This document shows, one piece after another, positions 27,502-39,500 of a stretch of DNA of 64,000 nt; position 1 is the first letter of the stretch; each line of letters starts with the position of its first letter. Position numbers and translations under genes: made by a program. Location of the stretch: the NCBI RefSeq assembly GCF_029894125.1, contig NZ_JARXYZ010000003.1:62001-126000 (forward strand), in the 5' to 3' direction. The notes under the pieces are model-generated. The model saw only the letters and a program-made list of their open reading frames with translations, was not told where the DNA came from and searched no databases. The stretch comes from Kitasatospora sp. MAA19 (GTDB taxonomy: Bacteria > Actinomycetota > Actinomycetes > Streptomycetales > Streptomycetaceae).

Positions 27502-30012
27502 ATGCCTGTGCTCACACGGTTCGTCCTTCCGCACGCCGCCCCCCGTGTGAGCACCGACCAGCCCACCCCCGACGAGGACGTCGACTTCGGCCTGCTGCGC
27601 GCCCGCTGGACCCGCGGCGGCCTGGAGCTCACCGGTTTCGCCCGCCCGCACGACCTCGACACCGGCCGCCCCGGCTCCGCCTGGACCTGGCTGACCCTGC
27701 GCCACCCCGACGGGTCCCGGCCGCCCGTCCACCTGCGGTCCAAGCCCCGCCGGCTGCCCGAGGTCACCGACGACAGCGCCCAGCCCGAGTTCAACCACGA
27801 CTGGTCCGGCTTCACCGCCCTGATCGAACCCGGCCGGCTGCGCCACGGCACCGACTGGCAGCTCGGCGACTGGCAGCTCGAGACCACCCTGTTCACCCGC
27901 CCGCGCCCCACCCGGCTGCGCCGCCGGTACGGCACCCTCGCCCCGCACTGGTGCGGCTCCGGCGAGTACCCGCCGGCCCGCTGGGTGGACCACGACGTCC
28001 GCCTCCAGCCGCACTTCGCCGACGGACGGCTGCGGCTGCTCCTCGAACGCCCCGGCATCCGGCTCACCCACGCCACCCCCGCCGCCGACGGCCTCGACCT
28101 GCGCGGCGCCGCGGACTCCTGCCCGGCCGGCACCGTGCTGCGGCTGCGCCACCGCCAGAGCGACGCCGTGATCGAGCGGCCGGTCGCCCGCACCGGCAAC
28201 ACCTTCGCCGTCCACCTGCCGTACCGGCCGTTCACCGCCGACGGGCGCGGCGGCGGTGAACTGGAGCACTGGGACGCCGAGTTACTGCGCCCCGACGGCA
28301 GCGCCGAACAGCTCTGCCCGGACGAGCGCGGCGGCCCGGTGGCCGGCCAGCACCCGCTGCCCGACACCCCGGACCGCACGCTCTACCTCAAGCACCTCGC
28401 CGACGGCCGGCTCCAGCTCTGCGTCCAGCCGGCGGCCGGCCTGGTCGAGCGGATCGCCGTCCGGGCCGACGGCTTCGAGCTCACCGGCCACTGCCCGGAC
28501 CGGTCCGCGGACCGACTGGAGCTGGTGCTGCGGCACACCGACACCGCGAGCGAGGTCCGCACACCGGTCGAGGCCGGCCCGGACGGCCGGTTCCGGGCCC
28601 GCCTGCCCGCCACCCGTACCGGCTCGGACGGCGTCGCCCTGCCGCTGCGCAAGGGCATCTGGGAGGCGGTGCTGGCGCCCGCCGGGCGGCCCGGCCCGCG
28701 CCGCCCGCTGCTCGCCGCATCCGCCGCGCTGCCCGCCCTGCCCGCCGCCACCTCGGTCGGCGGCAAGCGGATCCTGCTCCAGCGCCGCTGGCACGACACC
28801 CTGCTGGTGGACTCCACGCCGGTACTCACCCCCACCGAGCGCAGCGCCTGGACGCAGAGCCGCCAGCGCTCAGTCCACTACCCCGCCGCCCGCCGCGAAC
28901 CGCTGCGCGAGGCCGTGCTGTACGACGTGTTCGGCGGCCGCGGCTACGCCGACTCGCCGCGCGCGGTGCACACCGAACTCGCCCGCCGCGGCGCGCCGTT
29001 GGAGCACCTCTGGGTGGTCGACGACGCCCAGGCCGAGCTGCCGCCCGGGGTCCGGGCCGTCCGGATCTGGAGCCCGGAGTGGTACCGCGCGCTGGCCACC
29101 TGCCGGTACCTGGTCGGCAACACGCACTTCCCGGACTTCCTGGAGCGCCGCCCCGGCCAGGTGGTGCTGCAGACCTGGCACGGCTCCCTGCTGAAGCGGA
29201 TCGCCCACGACGTCGACAACCCCTGGCTGGCCGACCACGGCTACCTGGAGGCGCTCGCCCGGGAGACCCCGCAGTGGAGCCTGCTGCTCTCCCCCAGCCC
29301 GTTCGCCACCCCGATCCTGCGCCGCGCGTTCCGCTACGACGGCGAGATCCTGGAGGCCGGCTACCCGCGCAACGACGTGCTCGCCCGCCCCGACGCGGAC
29401 ACCGCCGCGGCCGTCCGCCGCCGGCTCGGCGTCCCGGACGGCAAGCGGATCGTGCTGTACGCGCCGACCTGGCGGGAGGACCAGCAGCGCGGCGACGGCG
29501 GCGGCTTCCGGCTCGACCTGCGGCTGGACCTCGACCACGCCCGGCGCCTGCTCGGCGAGGACCACGTGCTGCTGGTCCGCCCGCACGCGCACGTCCGCGA
29601 GCCGCTGCCGGGCGCCGGGGACGGCTTCCTGTACGACTGTGGGGACTACCCCGACCCGCAGGAACTGCTGCTGGTCGCGGACGTCCTGGTGACCGACTAC
29701 TCGTCGATCATGTTCGACTTCGCGATCACCGGCCGCCCGGTGCTCTTCTTCACCTACGACCTGGAGCACTACCGCGACACCCTGCGCGGCTTCTACTTCG
29801 ACTTCGAGCCGCAGGCCCCCGGCCCGCTCGTCCCCACCTCGGCCGAACTGCTCGGCGCGCTGCGCGAACTCGCCGACACCGGCGCGGACCTGCCGCCCGG
29901 GTACGCCGAGCGCCACCGCCGTTTCCGGGCCGAGCACTGCGTCCTGGACGACGGCGGCGCGGCCCGCCGGGTGGTCGACCGGATGCTCGAACTCGGAAGG
30001 CCAGTACGGTAG
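27502..30012 (+). CDS. CDP-glycerol glycerophosphotransferase family protein (TagF-like)
   Basis: 836-residue paralogue of the preceding protein without the GT2 domain. An N-terminal beta-rich half (about 20-440) is similar to the middle of its neighbour (compare RWVDHDVRLQPHFADGR here with HWVEPDVRIVPWVRDG there). The C-terminal half is the polymerase/primase domain: GRGYADSPRAVHTEL, QTWHGSLLK with catalytic His560 intact, YAPTWREDQQ, VRPHAHV, and TDYSSIMFDFAITGRPVLFF. Probably extends a polyol-phosphate cell-wall polymer from CDP-activated donor. ATG at 27502 with AAGGG 7 bases upstream; earlier in-frame starts lack an SD. Preceded by a strong terminator, hence its own transcript. Confidence 0.9.
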   Translation: MPVLTRFVLPHAAPRVSTDQPTPDEDVDFGLLRARWTRGGLELTGFARPHDLDTGRPGSAWTWLTLRHPDGSRPPVHLRSKPRRLPEVTDDSAQPEFNHDWSGFTALIEPGRLRHGTDWQLGDWQLETTLFTRPRPTRLRRRYGTLAPHWCGSGEYPPARWVDHDVRLQPHFADGRLRLLLERPGIRLTHATPAADGLDLRGAADSCPAGTVLRLRHRQSDAVIERPVARTGNTFAVHLPYRPFTADGRGGGELEHWDAELLRPDGSAEQLCPDERGGPVAGQHPLPDTPDRTLYLKHLADGRLQLCVQPAAGLVERIAVRADGFELTGHCPDRSADRLELVLRHTDTASEVRTPVEAGPDGRFRARLPATRTGSDGVALPLRKGIWEAVLAPAGRPGPRRPLLAASAALPALPAATSVGGKRILLQRRWHDTLLVDSTPVLTPTERSAWTQSRQRSVHYPAARREPLREAVLYDVFGGRGYADSPRAVHTELARRGAPLEHLWVVDDAQAELPPGVRAVRIWSPEWYRALATCRYLVGNTHFPDFLERRPGQVVLQTWHGSLLKRIAHDVDNPWLADHGYLEALARETPQWSLLLSPSPFATPILRRAFRYDGEILEAGYPRNDVLARPDADTAAAVRRRLGVPDGKRIVLYAPTWREDQQRGDGGGFRLDLRLDLDHARRLLGEDHVLLVRPHAHVREPLPGAGDGFLYDCGDYPDPQELLLVADVLVTDYSSIMFDFAITGRPVLFFTYDLEHYRDTLRGFYFDFEPQAPGPLVPTSAELLGALRELADTGADLPPGYAERHRRFRAEHCVLDDGGAARRVVDRMLELGRPVR

Positions 30013-30013
30013 T

Positions 30014-31635
<1,622 letters not shown>

Positions 31636-32961
31636 TCAGGAAACGTCCGCCCCTGGAGGCTCCGCCAGTGTGACCGCACTCACCCTCACCCGGGCGATCC
31701 GGCGGCCCTCCAGCTTGGCCACCGTCAGCAGCACGCCGCCCCCGCCCTCGACCGGGACGCGCACCTGGTCGCCGTCCCGGGGCAGCCGGCCGAGCGAGGC
31801 GACCAGGCAGCCGGCCACCGTCTCGTACGGGCCCTCGGACAGGGTGACGCCGGTCTCCTCGGTGAAGTCGCCGAGGTTGAGCAGGCCGTCCAGCTCCATG
31901 CCGCCGCCGGCCAGCCGGCGGGTGGTGGCGGTCTCCGGCCGGTCGTACTCGTCCCGGATCTCGCCGATCACCTCCTCGACCAGGTCCTCCAGGGTGACGA
32001 TCCCGGCGGTGCCGCCGTACTCGTCCACCACGATGGCGAGGTGATGTCCCTCACGGCGCATCTCGCCCATCGCCTCCAGCACCCGTTTGGTGCCGGGCAG
32101 CAGCTTGACCGGGCGGGCCAGGTCGCGGACCTTGACCGCCTGCTCGCCGCGCGCGCCGTACAGGTCGCGGACGTGGACGAAGCCGACCACGGCGTCGGCG
32201 CTGCCCTCGACCACCGGGTAGCGCGAGTGCGGCGAGGTGTCCGCCTGGTGCCGGACGGCGGCCAGCGGGCGCTCGGCGTCCAGGAAGGTCACCTCGGTGC
32301 GCGGGACCATCACCTCGCGCAGCTGCCGCTCCCCGGCGGAGAACACGTCCGCGATCAACGCCCGTTCGTCGCTGCCGAGTTCGGTGTTGGCGGCGACCAG
32401 GCCACGCAGTTCCTCGGAGCTCATCGAACCGCGGCCGGCGGCCGGGTCGCCGCCCAGCAGGCGGACCATCAGGTTGGTGGAGTGGCCGAGCAGCCAGATC
32501 ACCGGGCGCAGCGCCACCGACATCACGTCCACCACCGGCGCCGCGATCACCGCGATGGACTCGGCCCGCTGCAGGCCGATCCGCTTGGGGGTGAGTTCGC
32601 CGAGCACCAGCGAGACGTAGCTGATCACCAGGGTGAGGCCGACCAGGGCGACCGCGTCGGCGACGCCCTCGGTGAGCCCGGCCCGGACGAACAGCGGGGC
32701 GACCTTGCCGGCCAGGGTGTCCGCACCGAAGGCGGCGGACAGGAAGCCCATGCAGGTCACGCCGACCTGGACGGCGGCCAGGAAGCGGTTGGGGTCGGCG
32801 GCCAGGTGCGCGGCCCGGGCCGAGCGCCGGGTGCCGAGCGACTCCAGCGTCCGGATCTGGCCCTCGCGCAGCGAGATCAGCGAGATCTCGGCGACGTTGA
32901 ACAGCCCGCCCAGCAGGATGAAGACGAGGACGAGCGCGGCGTCCCCGAGGGTTTCGTTCAC
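31636..32961 (-). CDS. CNNM/CBS domain membrane protein (hemolysin C / CorC family)
   Basis: 441-residue membrane protein of the HlyC/CorC (UPF0053) group, linked in other bacteria to magnesium or cobalt transport and membrane repair. Order: N-terminal CNNM transmembrane domain (about 1-190, with [15 protein letters not shown] and [18 protein letters not shown]), two CBS domains (about 210-335, with [15 protein letters not shown] and [20 protein letters not shown]), and a C-terminal CorC/HlyC domain (from about 355). Start GTG at 32961 without a strong SD; the hydrophobic first helix begins directly after it. Upstream is the mdh terminator, downstream trpS at 21 bases. Confidence 0.92.
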   Translation of the reverse strand: MNETLGDAALVLVFILLGGLFNVAEISLISLREGQIRTLESLGTRRSARAAHLAADPNRFLAAVQVGVTCMGFLSAAFGADTLAGKVAPLFVRAGLTEGVADAVALVGLTLVISYVSLVLGELTPKRIGLQRAESIAVIAAPVVDVMSVALRPVIWLLGHSTNLMVRLLGGDPAAGRGSMSSEELRGLVAANTELGSDERALIADVFSAGERQLREVMVPRTEVTFLDAERPLAAVRHQADTSPHSRYPVVEGSADAVVGFVHVRDLYGARGEQAVKVRDLARPVKLLPGTKRVLEAMGEMRREGHHLAIVVDEYGGTAGIVTLEDLVEEVIGEIRDEYDRPETATTRRLAGGGMELDGLLNLGDFTEETGVTLSEGPYETVAGCLVASLGRLPRDGDQVRVPVEGGGGVLLTVAKLEGRRIARVRVSAVTLAEPPGADVS

Positions 32962-33006
32962 AGCGGGCCAGTGTAGGCCGCCGGACCGGCCCGGACACGG
33001 ACACGG

Positions 33007-33048
33007 CGACGGCCCGCCGCCTCCGGGAAGGGAGGCGGCGGGCCGTCG
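33007..33048. terminator. Terminator of mdh
   Basis: Perfect 18-bp arms (33007-33024 and 33031-33048; left arm CGACGGCCCGCCGCCTCC) and a 6-base loop, 20 bases after the mdh stop and upstream of the CNNM/CBS gene. Confidence 0.85.
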
Positions 33049-33068
33049 GAAAGCCGCTGCGGCCGGGC

Positions 33069-34154
<1,086 letters not shown>

Positions 34155-34214
34155 TTATCGCAAAGGGAGCCTACGCCGGGGGCTCGGGCCTGGCTGATGC
34201 GTCACAACGGACGG

Positions 34215-34248
34215 CGGCCCCCGCCCGGGGCTTCCAGGTCGGGGGCCG
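34215..34248. terminator. Probable terminator of the folD-DUF3017 operon
   Basis: Arms CGGCCCCCG (34215-34223) and CGGGGGCCG (34240-34248) with a 16-base loop, 18 bases after the DUF3017 stop. Confidence 0.5.
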
Positions 34249-34265
34249 TCGGGGGTGTCCCGGCG

Positions 34266-34691
34266 TCAGTGCTTGGGCCGGCCGATCAGCTGGCCGATGT
34301 TGTCGAGCAGCGGGATCTCCAGCCACGGGTTCGGCTGCGCGACCAGGGTCAGCAGCACGATCGACGCGCCCAGGAAGATCAGCACGATCACGTCGGTGAA
34401 GCGGCTGCGCACCGCCAGCATCCCGACCTCGGGCAGCACCAGCCGCAGGACGGCGCCGAGCAGCACGCCGCAGCCGAGGATCAGCAGCCCGTACTTGAAA
34501 CCGTCCTTGAAGTCGGCGAACCAGGTGACCGCGAGGCCGGCCCCGACCACCGACAGGACCAGCGTTATCGGCCACTGCCGGACCGGCAGGGCGTGGTCGC
34601 GTCCGAGGGCCGCGGACGAGCCCTCGGGCGGCAGGGTTCCGGTGGTCTTGACCGGCCTGCGCCGGGTCCGTGCCGGTCGCGGTTCCGTCAT
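34266..34691 (-). CDS. DUF3017 membrane protein
   Basis: 141 residues, function unknown. A basic, Arg/Pro-rich cytoplasmic N-terminus (about 40 residues) is followed by three hydrophobic helices (about 42-60, 65-85 and 100-120). The core VRSRFTDVIVLIFLGASIVLLTL is typical of the actinobacterial DUF3017 family. The ATG at 34691 follows a GAGGGACGG stretch. Lies 35 bases after folD in the same direction, the standard Streptomyces arrangement, so it is probably co-transcribed. No link to folate chemistry is known. Confidence 0.87.
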   Translation of the reverse strand: MTEPRPARTRRRPVKTTGTLPPEGSSAALGRDHALPVRQWPITLVLSVVGAGLAVTWFADFKDGFKYGLLILGCGVLLGAVLRLVLPEVGMLAVRSRFTDVIVLIFLGASIVLLTLVAQPNPWLEIPLLDNIGQLIGRPKH

Positions 34692-34726
34692 GCTCGCCGT
34701 CCCTCGTGGTGGTGTCGGTCGCGGGG

Positions 34727-35581
34727 TCAGAGGCCGGCGCGGCGCTCGGCCGCCTCGACGATGTTGTTGAGCAGCATCGCGCGGGTCATCGGGCCCACGC
34801 CGCCGGGGTTCGGGGAGATCCAGCCTGCCACCTCGGCCACGCCCGGGTGGACGTCGCCGACGATCTTGCCCTCGCTGCGGCTGACGCCCACGTCCAGCAC
34901 CGCCGCGCCCGGCTTGACGTCCTCCGGCTTGACCAGGTGCGGCACGCCCGCGGCGGCCACGATGATGTCGGCCTTGCGCAGGTGGTAGGCGAGGTCCCGG
35001 GTGCCGGTGTGGCACAGGGTCACGGTGGCGTTCTCGGAGCGGCGGGTCAGCAGCAGCCCGATCGAGCGGCCGACGGTCACGCCGCGGCCGATCACGACCA
35101 CCTCGGCGCCGTTGATCTCGACGCCGTGCCGGCGCAGCAGTTCGACGATGCCCAGCGGGGTGCAGGGCAGCGGCCCCTCGATGCCCAGGGCGAGCCGGCC
35201 GAGCGAGGTCGGGTGCAGGCCGTCCGCGTCCTTGTCCGGGTCCATCAGCTCCAGGACCGGGTTCTGGTCCAGGCCCTTGGGCAGCGGCAGCTGGACGATG
35301 TAGCCGGTGCAGGACGGGTCGGCGTTGAGCTCGCGGACGACGTTCTCGACGTCCTCCTGGCTGGCGGTGGCGGGCAGCTCGCGCTGGATCGAGGCGATGC
35401 CGACCTCGGCGCAGTCCTTGTGCTTCCCGTTGACGTACCAGCGGCTGCCCGGGTCGTCGCCGACCAGGACGGTGCCGAGGCCGGGCGTGACGCCCTTCGC
35501 CTTGAGGACCGCCACACGGGCGGCGAGTTCGGACTTGATCGCGGCGGCGGTGGCCTTGCCATCGAGAATCTGGGCAGTCAT
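34727..35581 (-). CDS. folD: Methylenetetrahydrofolate dehydrogenase / methenyltetrahydrofolate cyclohydrolase
   Basis: Bifunctional enzyme converting 5,10-methylene-THF to 10-formyl-THF, which supplies PurN and PurH encoded about 1-4 kb away. 284 residues, normal length. Catalytic YVNGK (Lys in the YVxxK motif, about residues 49-53), [11 protein letters not shown] (about 93-103), cofactor loop [13 protein letters not shown] (about 161-173), and C-terminal [10 protein letters not shown] (about 257-266) are all intact. ATG at 35581; the SD is weak (GGAG lies 9 bases upstream). First gene of a two-gene unit with DUF3017. Confidence 0.96.
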   Translation of the reverse strand: MTAQILDGKATAAAIKSELAARVAVLKAKGVTPGLGTVLVGDDPGSRWYVNGKHKDCAEVGIASIQRELPATASQEDVENVVRELNADPSCTGYIVQLPLPKGLDQNPVLELMDPDKDADGLHPTSLGRLALGIEGPLPCTPLGIVELLRRHGVEINGAEVVVIGRGVTVGRSIGLLLTRRSENATVTLCHTGTRDLAYHLRKADIIVAAAGVPHLVKPEDVKPGAAVLDVGVSRSEGKIVGDVHPGVAEVAGWISPNPGGVGPMTRAMLLNNIVEAAERRAGL

Positions 35582-36065
35582 GACCCCATTCTCCCGGATC
35601 GCGGCGAGGTGCCGTACCAGGGCCCGTCTTCCCCATGGGACGGGTACGGAAGGTCCGGACCACGTTGCGGTTGCGCCACAGTCTCGGTCCGGCGCGTGGA
35701 ACCGGCTGGACACGGCCCCGCCGTCCGGTTGACGATATGCGGGCATTCCCTGCCGCGACCCGGCCCGGTGACGGGCCGACGGACACCCGGTGGGGCGTAC
35801 CCGGGGGAAAGAGCACGTGAGCCGACCACTTCAGACCGAGCAGCCCGACCGGCGCGGCGCCGTCCCGCGCATGGCGTGCCCGTCGACGACTCCGCTCGCA
35901 CCGCTCTCTTCGCGCTCACCACGCGTCTGAGCCGACCGTGCCCGGTGCCGATCCGGGCTGTCACCCCTCTCCGTTAGCGTCCCGTCCAGTCGGCGACCCG
36001 ACTCGCCAACCGGAACCGGGCCCTCCGTCCCGTCCCCACGTCCCCGTAACTGCCCGGAGGCATCG
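35582..36065. other. 484-base divergent intergenic region, possible small ORF
   Basis: Separates folD (minus) from a small membrane-protein gene (plus) and must hold both promoters. A possible 37-codon ORF begins with GTG at 35818 on the plus strand, about 8 bases after GGGGGAAAG, and starts [14 protein letters not shown]. It has Ser/Pro/Arg-rich composition and no family I recognise, so I do not call it a gene. No tRNA or riboswitch is seen. Confidence 0.4.
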
Positions 36066-36689
36066 ATGAGTTACCCGCCCGACCCGAACAACCCCTACGG
36101 CCAGCCGCCGCAGGCGCCGGGCTACGGCTACCCCCAGCAGGCCCCGCCGGCCGCCGGGTACGGCTACCCGCAGGCCGCCCCGGGCTACGGTGCCACGCCG
36201 GGCTACGGCTTCGCGCCGGCCGTCCCGCAGTCCATGCCGGGCCTGGTGGTCACCACCCGGGTGCTGCTGTTCATCATCGGCGCCGTGCAGATCATCGGTG
36301 CGGGCGTCTACCTGATAGCCGCCGCGGCGGCCAAGGAGGTCACCAACCGGGCCCAGGAGATCGACGGCAGCGACCCGTTCAACGGGTTCGGCAACGCGGC
36401 GGCCGGTGTGCTGGTGGTGGTCGGCATCCTGTGCGTGCTGTTCGCGGCGTTCTCCATCACGCTGGGCGTGAAGTTCGGCAAGGGCGGGCCCGCGGTCCGC
36501 ATCACCGCCCTGGTGTACGGCTCGTTCGGCGCGCTGCTCGGCCTGCTGGGCCTGGCCGGCTCGTTCGCCAACAACGCCAACCCGATCGGCATCGTCTTCA
36601 CGCTGATGTGGCTCGCGGTCTCGATCACCATGATCGTCGGGATGAGCGTCAAGGACGGCGTCGCCTGGTTCGCCCGGCCGCGCTACTGA
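36066..36689 (+). CDS. Four-helix membrane protein with Pro/Gly/Tyr-rich N-terminus
   Basis: 207 residues, function unknown. Residues 1-56 are a low-complexity repeat of PGYGYPQ / PGYGATPGYGF type units, likely disordered and cytoplasmic. Four hydrophobic helices follow (about 62-85, 108-135, 147-170 and 175-195) with a small charged loop KEVTNRAQEIDGSDPFNGFG between the first two. Such architecture is common among Streptomyces envelope proteins. ATG at 36066 with GGAGG 5-8 bases upstream. Single gene ending before a very strong terminator. Confidence 0.75.
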   Translation: MSYPPDPNNPYGQPPQAPGYGYPQQAPPAAGYGYPQAAPGYGATPGYGFAPAVPQSMPGLVVTTRVLLFIIGAVQIIGAGVYLIAAAAAKEVTNRAQEIDGSDPFNGFGNAAAGVLVVVGILCVLFAAFSITLGVKFGKGGPAVRITALVYGSFGALLGLLGLAGSFANNANPIGIVFTLMWLAVSITMIVGMSVKDGVAWFARPRY

Positions 36690-36728
36690 CCGGCCGCGCT
36701 ACTGACCGGTCCGGCCCGAGCGCTCGCA

Positions 36729-36772
36729 CGGAACGGCCCGGCTCCCCTCACGAGGGGAGCCGGGCCGTTCCG
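36729..36772. terminator. 21-bp-arm bidirectional terminator
   Basis: Perfect 21-bp arms (36729-36749 and 36752-36772; left arm starts CGGAACGGCCCGG) with a 2-base centre, between the plus-strand membrane-protein gene and minus-strand purH. It is among the strongest hairpins in the window and serves both genes. Confidence 0.88.
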
Positions 36773-36820
36773 TCCTGCCGTCACCCGGTCACCGCGGCGC
36801 CGGGCGATCGGTGGCCGCGA

Positions 36821-38398
36821 TCAGTGGAAGAAGTGCCGGGCACCGGTGAAGTACATGGTCACCCCGGCCTCGGCGGCCGCCGCGACGACCTCCTCGTCCC
36901 GGATCGAACCGCCCGGCTGCACGATCGCCCGGACGCCGGCCGCGATCAGGATCGCCGGGCCGTCCGCGAACGGGAAGAACGCGTCCGAGGCCGCGTACGC
37001 GCCCTTGGCCCGCTCCCCGGCCCGCTCGACCGCGAGCTTGCAGGAGTCGACCCGGTTGACCTGGCCCATGCCGACGCCCACCGAGGCGCCGCCCTTGGCC
37101 AGCAGGATCGCGTTGGACTTGACGGCCCGGCAGGCCCGCCAGGCGAAGGCCAGCTCGGCCAGCTCCGCCCCGGACAACGCCGCACCGGTGGCCAGCGTCC
37201 AGTTCGCCGGGTCGTCGCCCTCGGCGTGCACCCGGTCGGCGTCCTGCAGCAACACACCGCCGGAGACCGGGCGGACCTCCTGGCGGTTGGCCGGGGCCCC
37301 GGGGGCGACCAGCACCCGGAGGTTCTTCTTGCGGGCCAGCACCTCGACGGCACCGTCCTCGTACGCCGGGGCGACGACGACCTCGGTGAAGATCGGCGCG
37401 ATCTGCTCGGCCAGCTCGACGGTGACCGGGCGGTTGACCGCGATCACACCGCCGTACGCCGAGACCGGGTCGCACTCGTGCGCCTTGCGGTGCGCCTCGG
37501 CGACGTCCGTGCCGGTCGCGATGCCGCACGGGTTGGCGTGCTTGATGATCGCGACGGCCGGCTCGGCGTGGTCGTACGCGGCGCGGCGGGCGGCGTCGGT
37601 GTCGACGTAGTTGTTGTACGACATCTCCTTGCCGTGCAGCTGCTTCGCGCCGGCCAGGCCGCCGGTGCCGTCGCTGTACAGCGCGGCGCCCTGGTGCGGG
37701 TTCTCGCCGTAGCGCAGCACGTTCTGCCGCTCCCAGGTGGCGCCCAGGAACTCCGGGAAGCGCTCGTCGCTCGGCGCGTAGCCGGCCTCGAACCAGGAGG
37801 CGACCGCGACGTCGTACGCGGCGGTGTGCGCGAACGCCGCACCGGCCAGGCGCTTGCGGGTAGCCAGGTCGAAGCCGCCGCCCTGGACGGCCTGCAGCAC
37901 GTCGCCGTAACGGGCCGGGTCGACCACCACGGCCACCGACGGGTGGTTCTTGGCGGCGGCGCGGACCATGCTCGGGCCGCCGATGTCGATCTGCTCGACG
38001 CACTCGTCCGGGGTGGCGCCCGAGGCGACGGTGGCCTTGAACGGGTAGAGGTTCACCACGACCAGGTCGAAGGGCTCGACGCCCAGCTCGGCCAGCTGCG
38101 CGCGGTGCGACTCCAGCCGCAGGTCGGCGAGCACGCCGGCGTGCACGCGGGGGTGCAGCGTCTTCACGCGCCCGTCCAGGCACTCCGGGAAGCCGGTCAG
38201 CTCGGAGACCTCGGTCACCGGGACACCCGCGGCGGCGATCCGGCCGGCGGTGGAGCCGGTGGAGACGATGGCGACCCCGGCGGCGTGCAGGCCCTGGGCC
38301 AGCTCCTCCAGACCGGTCTTGTCGTACACGCTGATCAGCGCGCGACGGATCGGACGGACGTTCTCCGAAACGGGGGGCGTGGTGGAGCTGGCACTCAT
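36821..38398 (-). CDS. purH: AICAR transformylase / IMP cyclohydrolase
   Basis: Last two steps of purine synthesis, using 10-formyl-THF from FolD. 525 residues. The N-terminal MGS-like cyclohydrolase domain (about 1-150) has [16 protein letters not shown] and [11 protein letters not shown]. The C-terminal transformylase domain has [12 protein letters not shown] (about 270-281; catalytic Lys-His) and ends with [16 protein letters not shown] at 38398 overlaps by 4 bases (ATGA) the stop of a 26-codon micro-ORF that begins inside the end of purN. The GAGGTGGG just before the start lies inside that micro-ORF and serves as its ribosome binding site. Confidence 0.97.
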   Translation of the reverse strand: MSASSTTPPVSENVRPIRRALISVYDKTGLEELAQGLHAAGVAIVSTGSTAGRIAAAGVPVTEVSELTGFPECLDGRVKTLHPRVHAGVLADLRLESHRAQLAELGVEPFDLVVVNLYPFKATVASGATPDECVEQIDIGGPSMVRAAAKNHPSVAVVVDPARYGDVLQAVQGGGFDLATRKRLAGAAFAHTAAYDVAVASWFEAGYAPSDERFPEFLGATWERQNVLRYGENPHQGAALYSDGTGGLAGAKQLHGKEMSYNNYVDTDAARRAAYDHAEPAVAIIKHANPCGIATGTDVAEAHRKAHECDPVSAYGGVIAVNRPVTVELAEQIAPIFTEVVVAPAYEDGAVEVLARKKNLRVLVAPGAPANRQEVRPVSGGVLLQDADRVHAEGDDPANWTLATGAALSGAELAELAFAWRACRAVKSNAILLAKGGASVGVGMGQVNRVDSCKLAVERAGERAKGAYAASDAFFPFADGPAILIAAGVRAIVQPGGSIRDEEVVAAAAEAGVTMYFTGARHFFH

Positions 38399-38475
38399 GC
38401 TCCCACCTCGCTGCGCTCGGTGGGCGCTGCGCGCCAGGCACCATTCTCGATGATTCGCTCGCTCCGCTCACTCAT
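38395..38475 (-). CDS. 26-residue micro-ORF bridging purN and purH (SERSER family)
   Basis: Open frame beginning MSERSERII and ending TERSEVGA. Its ATG lies inside the last codons of purN (8-base overlap) and its TGA overlaps the purH ATG as ATGA. The last codons carry GAGGTGGG, an SD-like sequence 3 bases before the purH start. Two relatives of the same design lie at 51,238-51,371. Known here only as sequence: translation is inference, and it may act as a coupling device more than as a peptide. It also fits a dispersed repeat that happens to stay open. Confidence 0.55.
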   Translation of the reverse strand: MSERSERIIENGAWRAAPTERSEVGA

Positions 38476-39133
38476 GTGCCGGAATCCATACCTTTCGGTC
38501 CTCGATGCGGTGGCCCTCGCGGGCCAGCCGGCCCACGACGTCGACGAGCAGCTTGCGCTCGACAGTCTTGATGCGCTCGTGCAGCGCTTCGCCGCCATCG
38601 GCGTGGTCGGCGTCGACGACCTCGACGACGCCCTGCGCGATGATCGGCCCGGTGTCCACCCCGGCGTCGACCAGGTGGACGGTGCAGCCGGTGACCCTCA
38701 CCCCGTACGCGAGCGCGTCGGCGACGCCGTGGGCGCCGGGGAAGGACGGGAGCAGCGCGGGGTGGGTGTTGACGGTCCGTCCGGCGAAGGCCGCGACGAA
38801 CACGGGGCCGAGGATCTTCATGAAGCCCGCCGTGACCACCAAGTCCGGCTCGTGGGCGGCGACGGAGGCGGTCAGCGCGCGGTCCCAGTCGGCCCGGTCG
38901 GCGAAGTCCTTGACCCGGGTGACGAAGGTCGGCAGGCCCGCCTTCTCGGCCCGCTCCAGGCCCGCGATGGCGTCACGGTCCGCACCCACGGCGACGATCT
39001 CGGCGCCGTACGCCGGATCGGCGGCGGCGTCGATCAGCGCCTGCAGGTTGGTGCCGGAACCGGAGACCAGCACCACCAGGCGGGCCGGTCCGGGCGTACG
39101 GGGCGGGAAGAGCTGAGCGGGGGCGGCGGCCAC
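38468..39133 (-). CDS. purN: Phosphoribosylglycinamide formyltransferase
   Basis: Third step of purine synthesis, formylating GAR with 10-formyl-THF. 221 residues. Phosphate-binding VLVSGSGTNLQALI (about residues 22-35). Catalytic Asn-His in VNTHPALLPSFPGAHGV (about 120-136) and Asp in VDAGVDTGPIIAQ (about 153-165). GTG at 39133 is chosen because GGAG lies 9 bases upstream; the longer frame adds an unrelated stretch. First gene of purN-(micro-ORF)-purH. Its 3' end overlaps the micro-ORF. Confidence 0.95.
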   Translation of the reverse strand: MAAAPAQLFPPRTPGPARLVVLVSGSGTNLQALIDAAADPAYGAEIVAVGADRDAIAGLERAEKAGLPTFVTRVKDFADRADWDRALTASVAAHEPDLVVTAGFMKILGPVFVAAFAGRTVNTHPALLPSFPGAHGVADALAYGVRVTGCTVHLVDAGVDTGPIIAQGVVEVVDADHADGGEALHERIKTVERKLLVDVVGRLAREGHRIEDRKVWIPAHE

Positions 39134-39500
39134 TGCGCGATTCTCCGTAGGTCGGGCGCCGCCCGCTGGTACGTCCACCGGCGGTGGGGCCACTACGAAC
39201 GGCAGGTCGAGCAAGGGGGAACACCGGGAAAACCCGCCGCGACGCGGGCCCCGGGAACCTATGAGAGCTGCTGACCGTCACCACGATAACGGCTGGTCGG
39301 ACGGCCTCCGCACGCTCCCGGCGGCGCTACGCGCGTAGTTGAGACGGGGATCTCCTCCGGCCCCCCGCGGCGGAGTTGCCGGGGTGCGGGCCCGCACGGG
39401 ATCCGGACAGCGGGCAGGCCGCCTAAGGCCCGGCGAACGCCTGCGGGATCATAGGGGGCGCGGGAGACCGCCCCTCCGACCGAGAAGGAATGGCTGAACC
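39134..39500. other. 367-base divergent region upstream of purN
   Basis: Must hold the promoters of purN-purH (minus) and of a plus-strand membrane-protein gene. Mildly less GC-rich around 39,270-39,300. I see no clear PurR-type palindrome, riboswitch or small gene. A 4-codon ATG-GCT-GAA-CCA-TGA at 39,490 overlaps the next start, but its SD has no spacer, so it is probably chance. Confidence 0.4.

Noticed and set aside
35818-35931. Possible 37-codon ORF upstream of the Gly/Tyr-rich membrane protein
   Set aside because: It has an SD-like purine run but no recognisable family, and its composition is as expected by chance. Kept only as a note in the intergenic entry.
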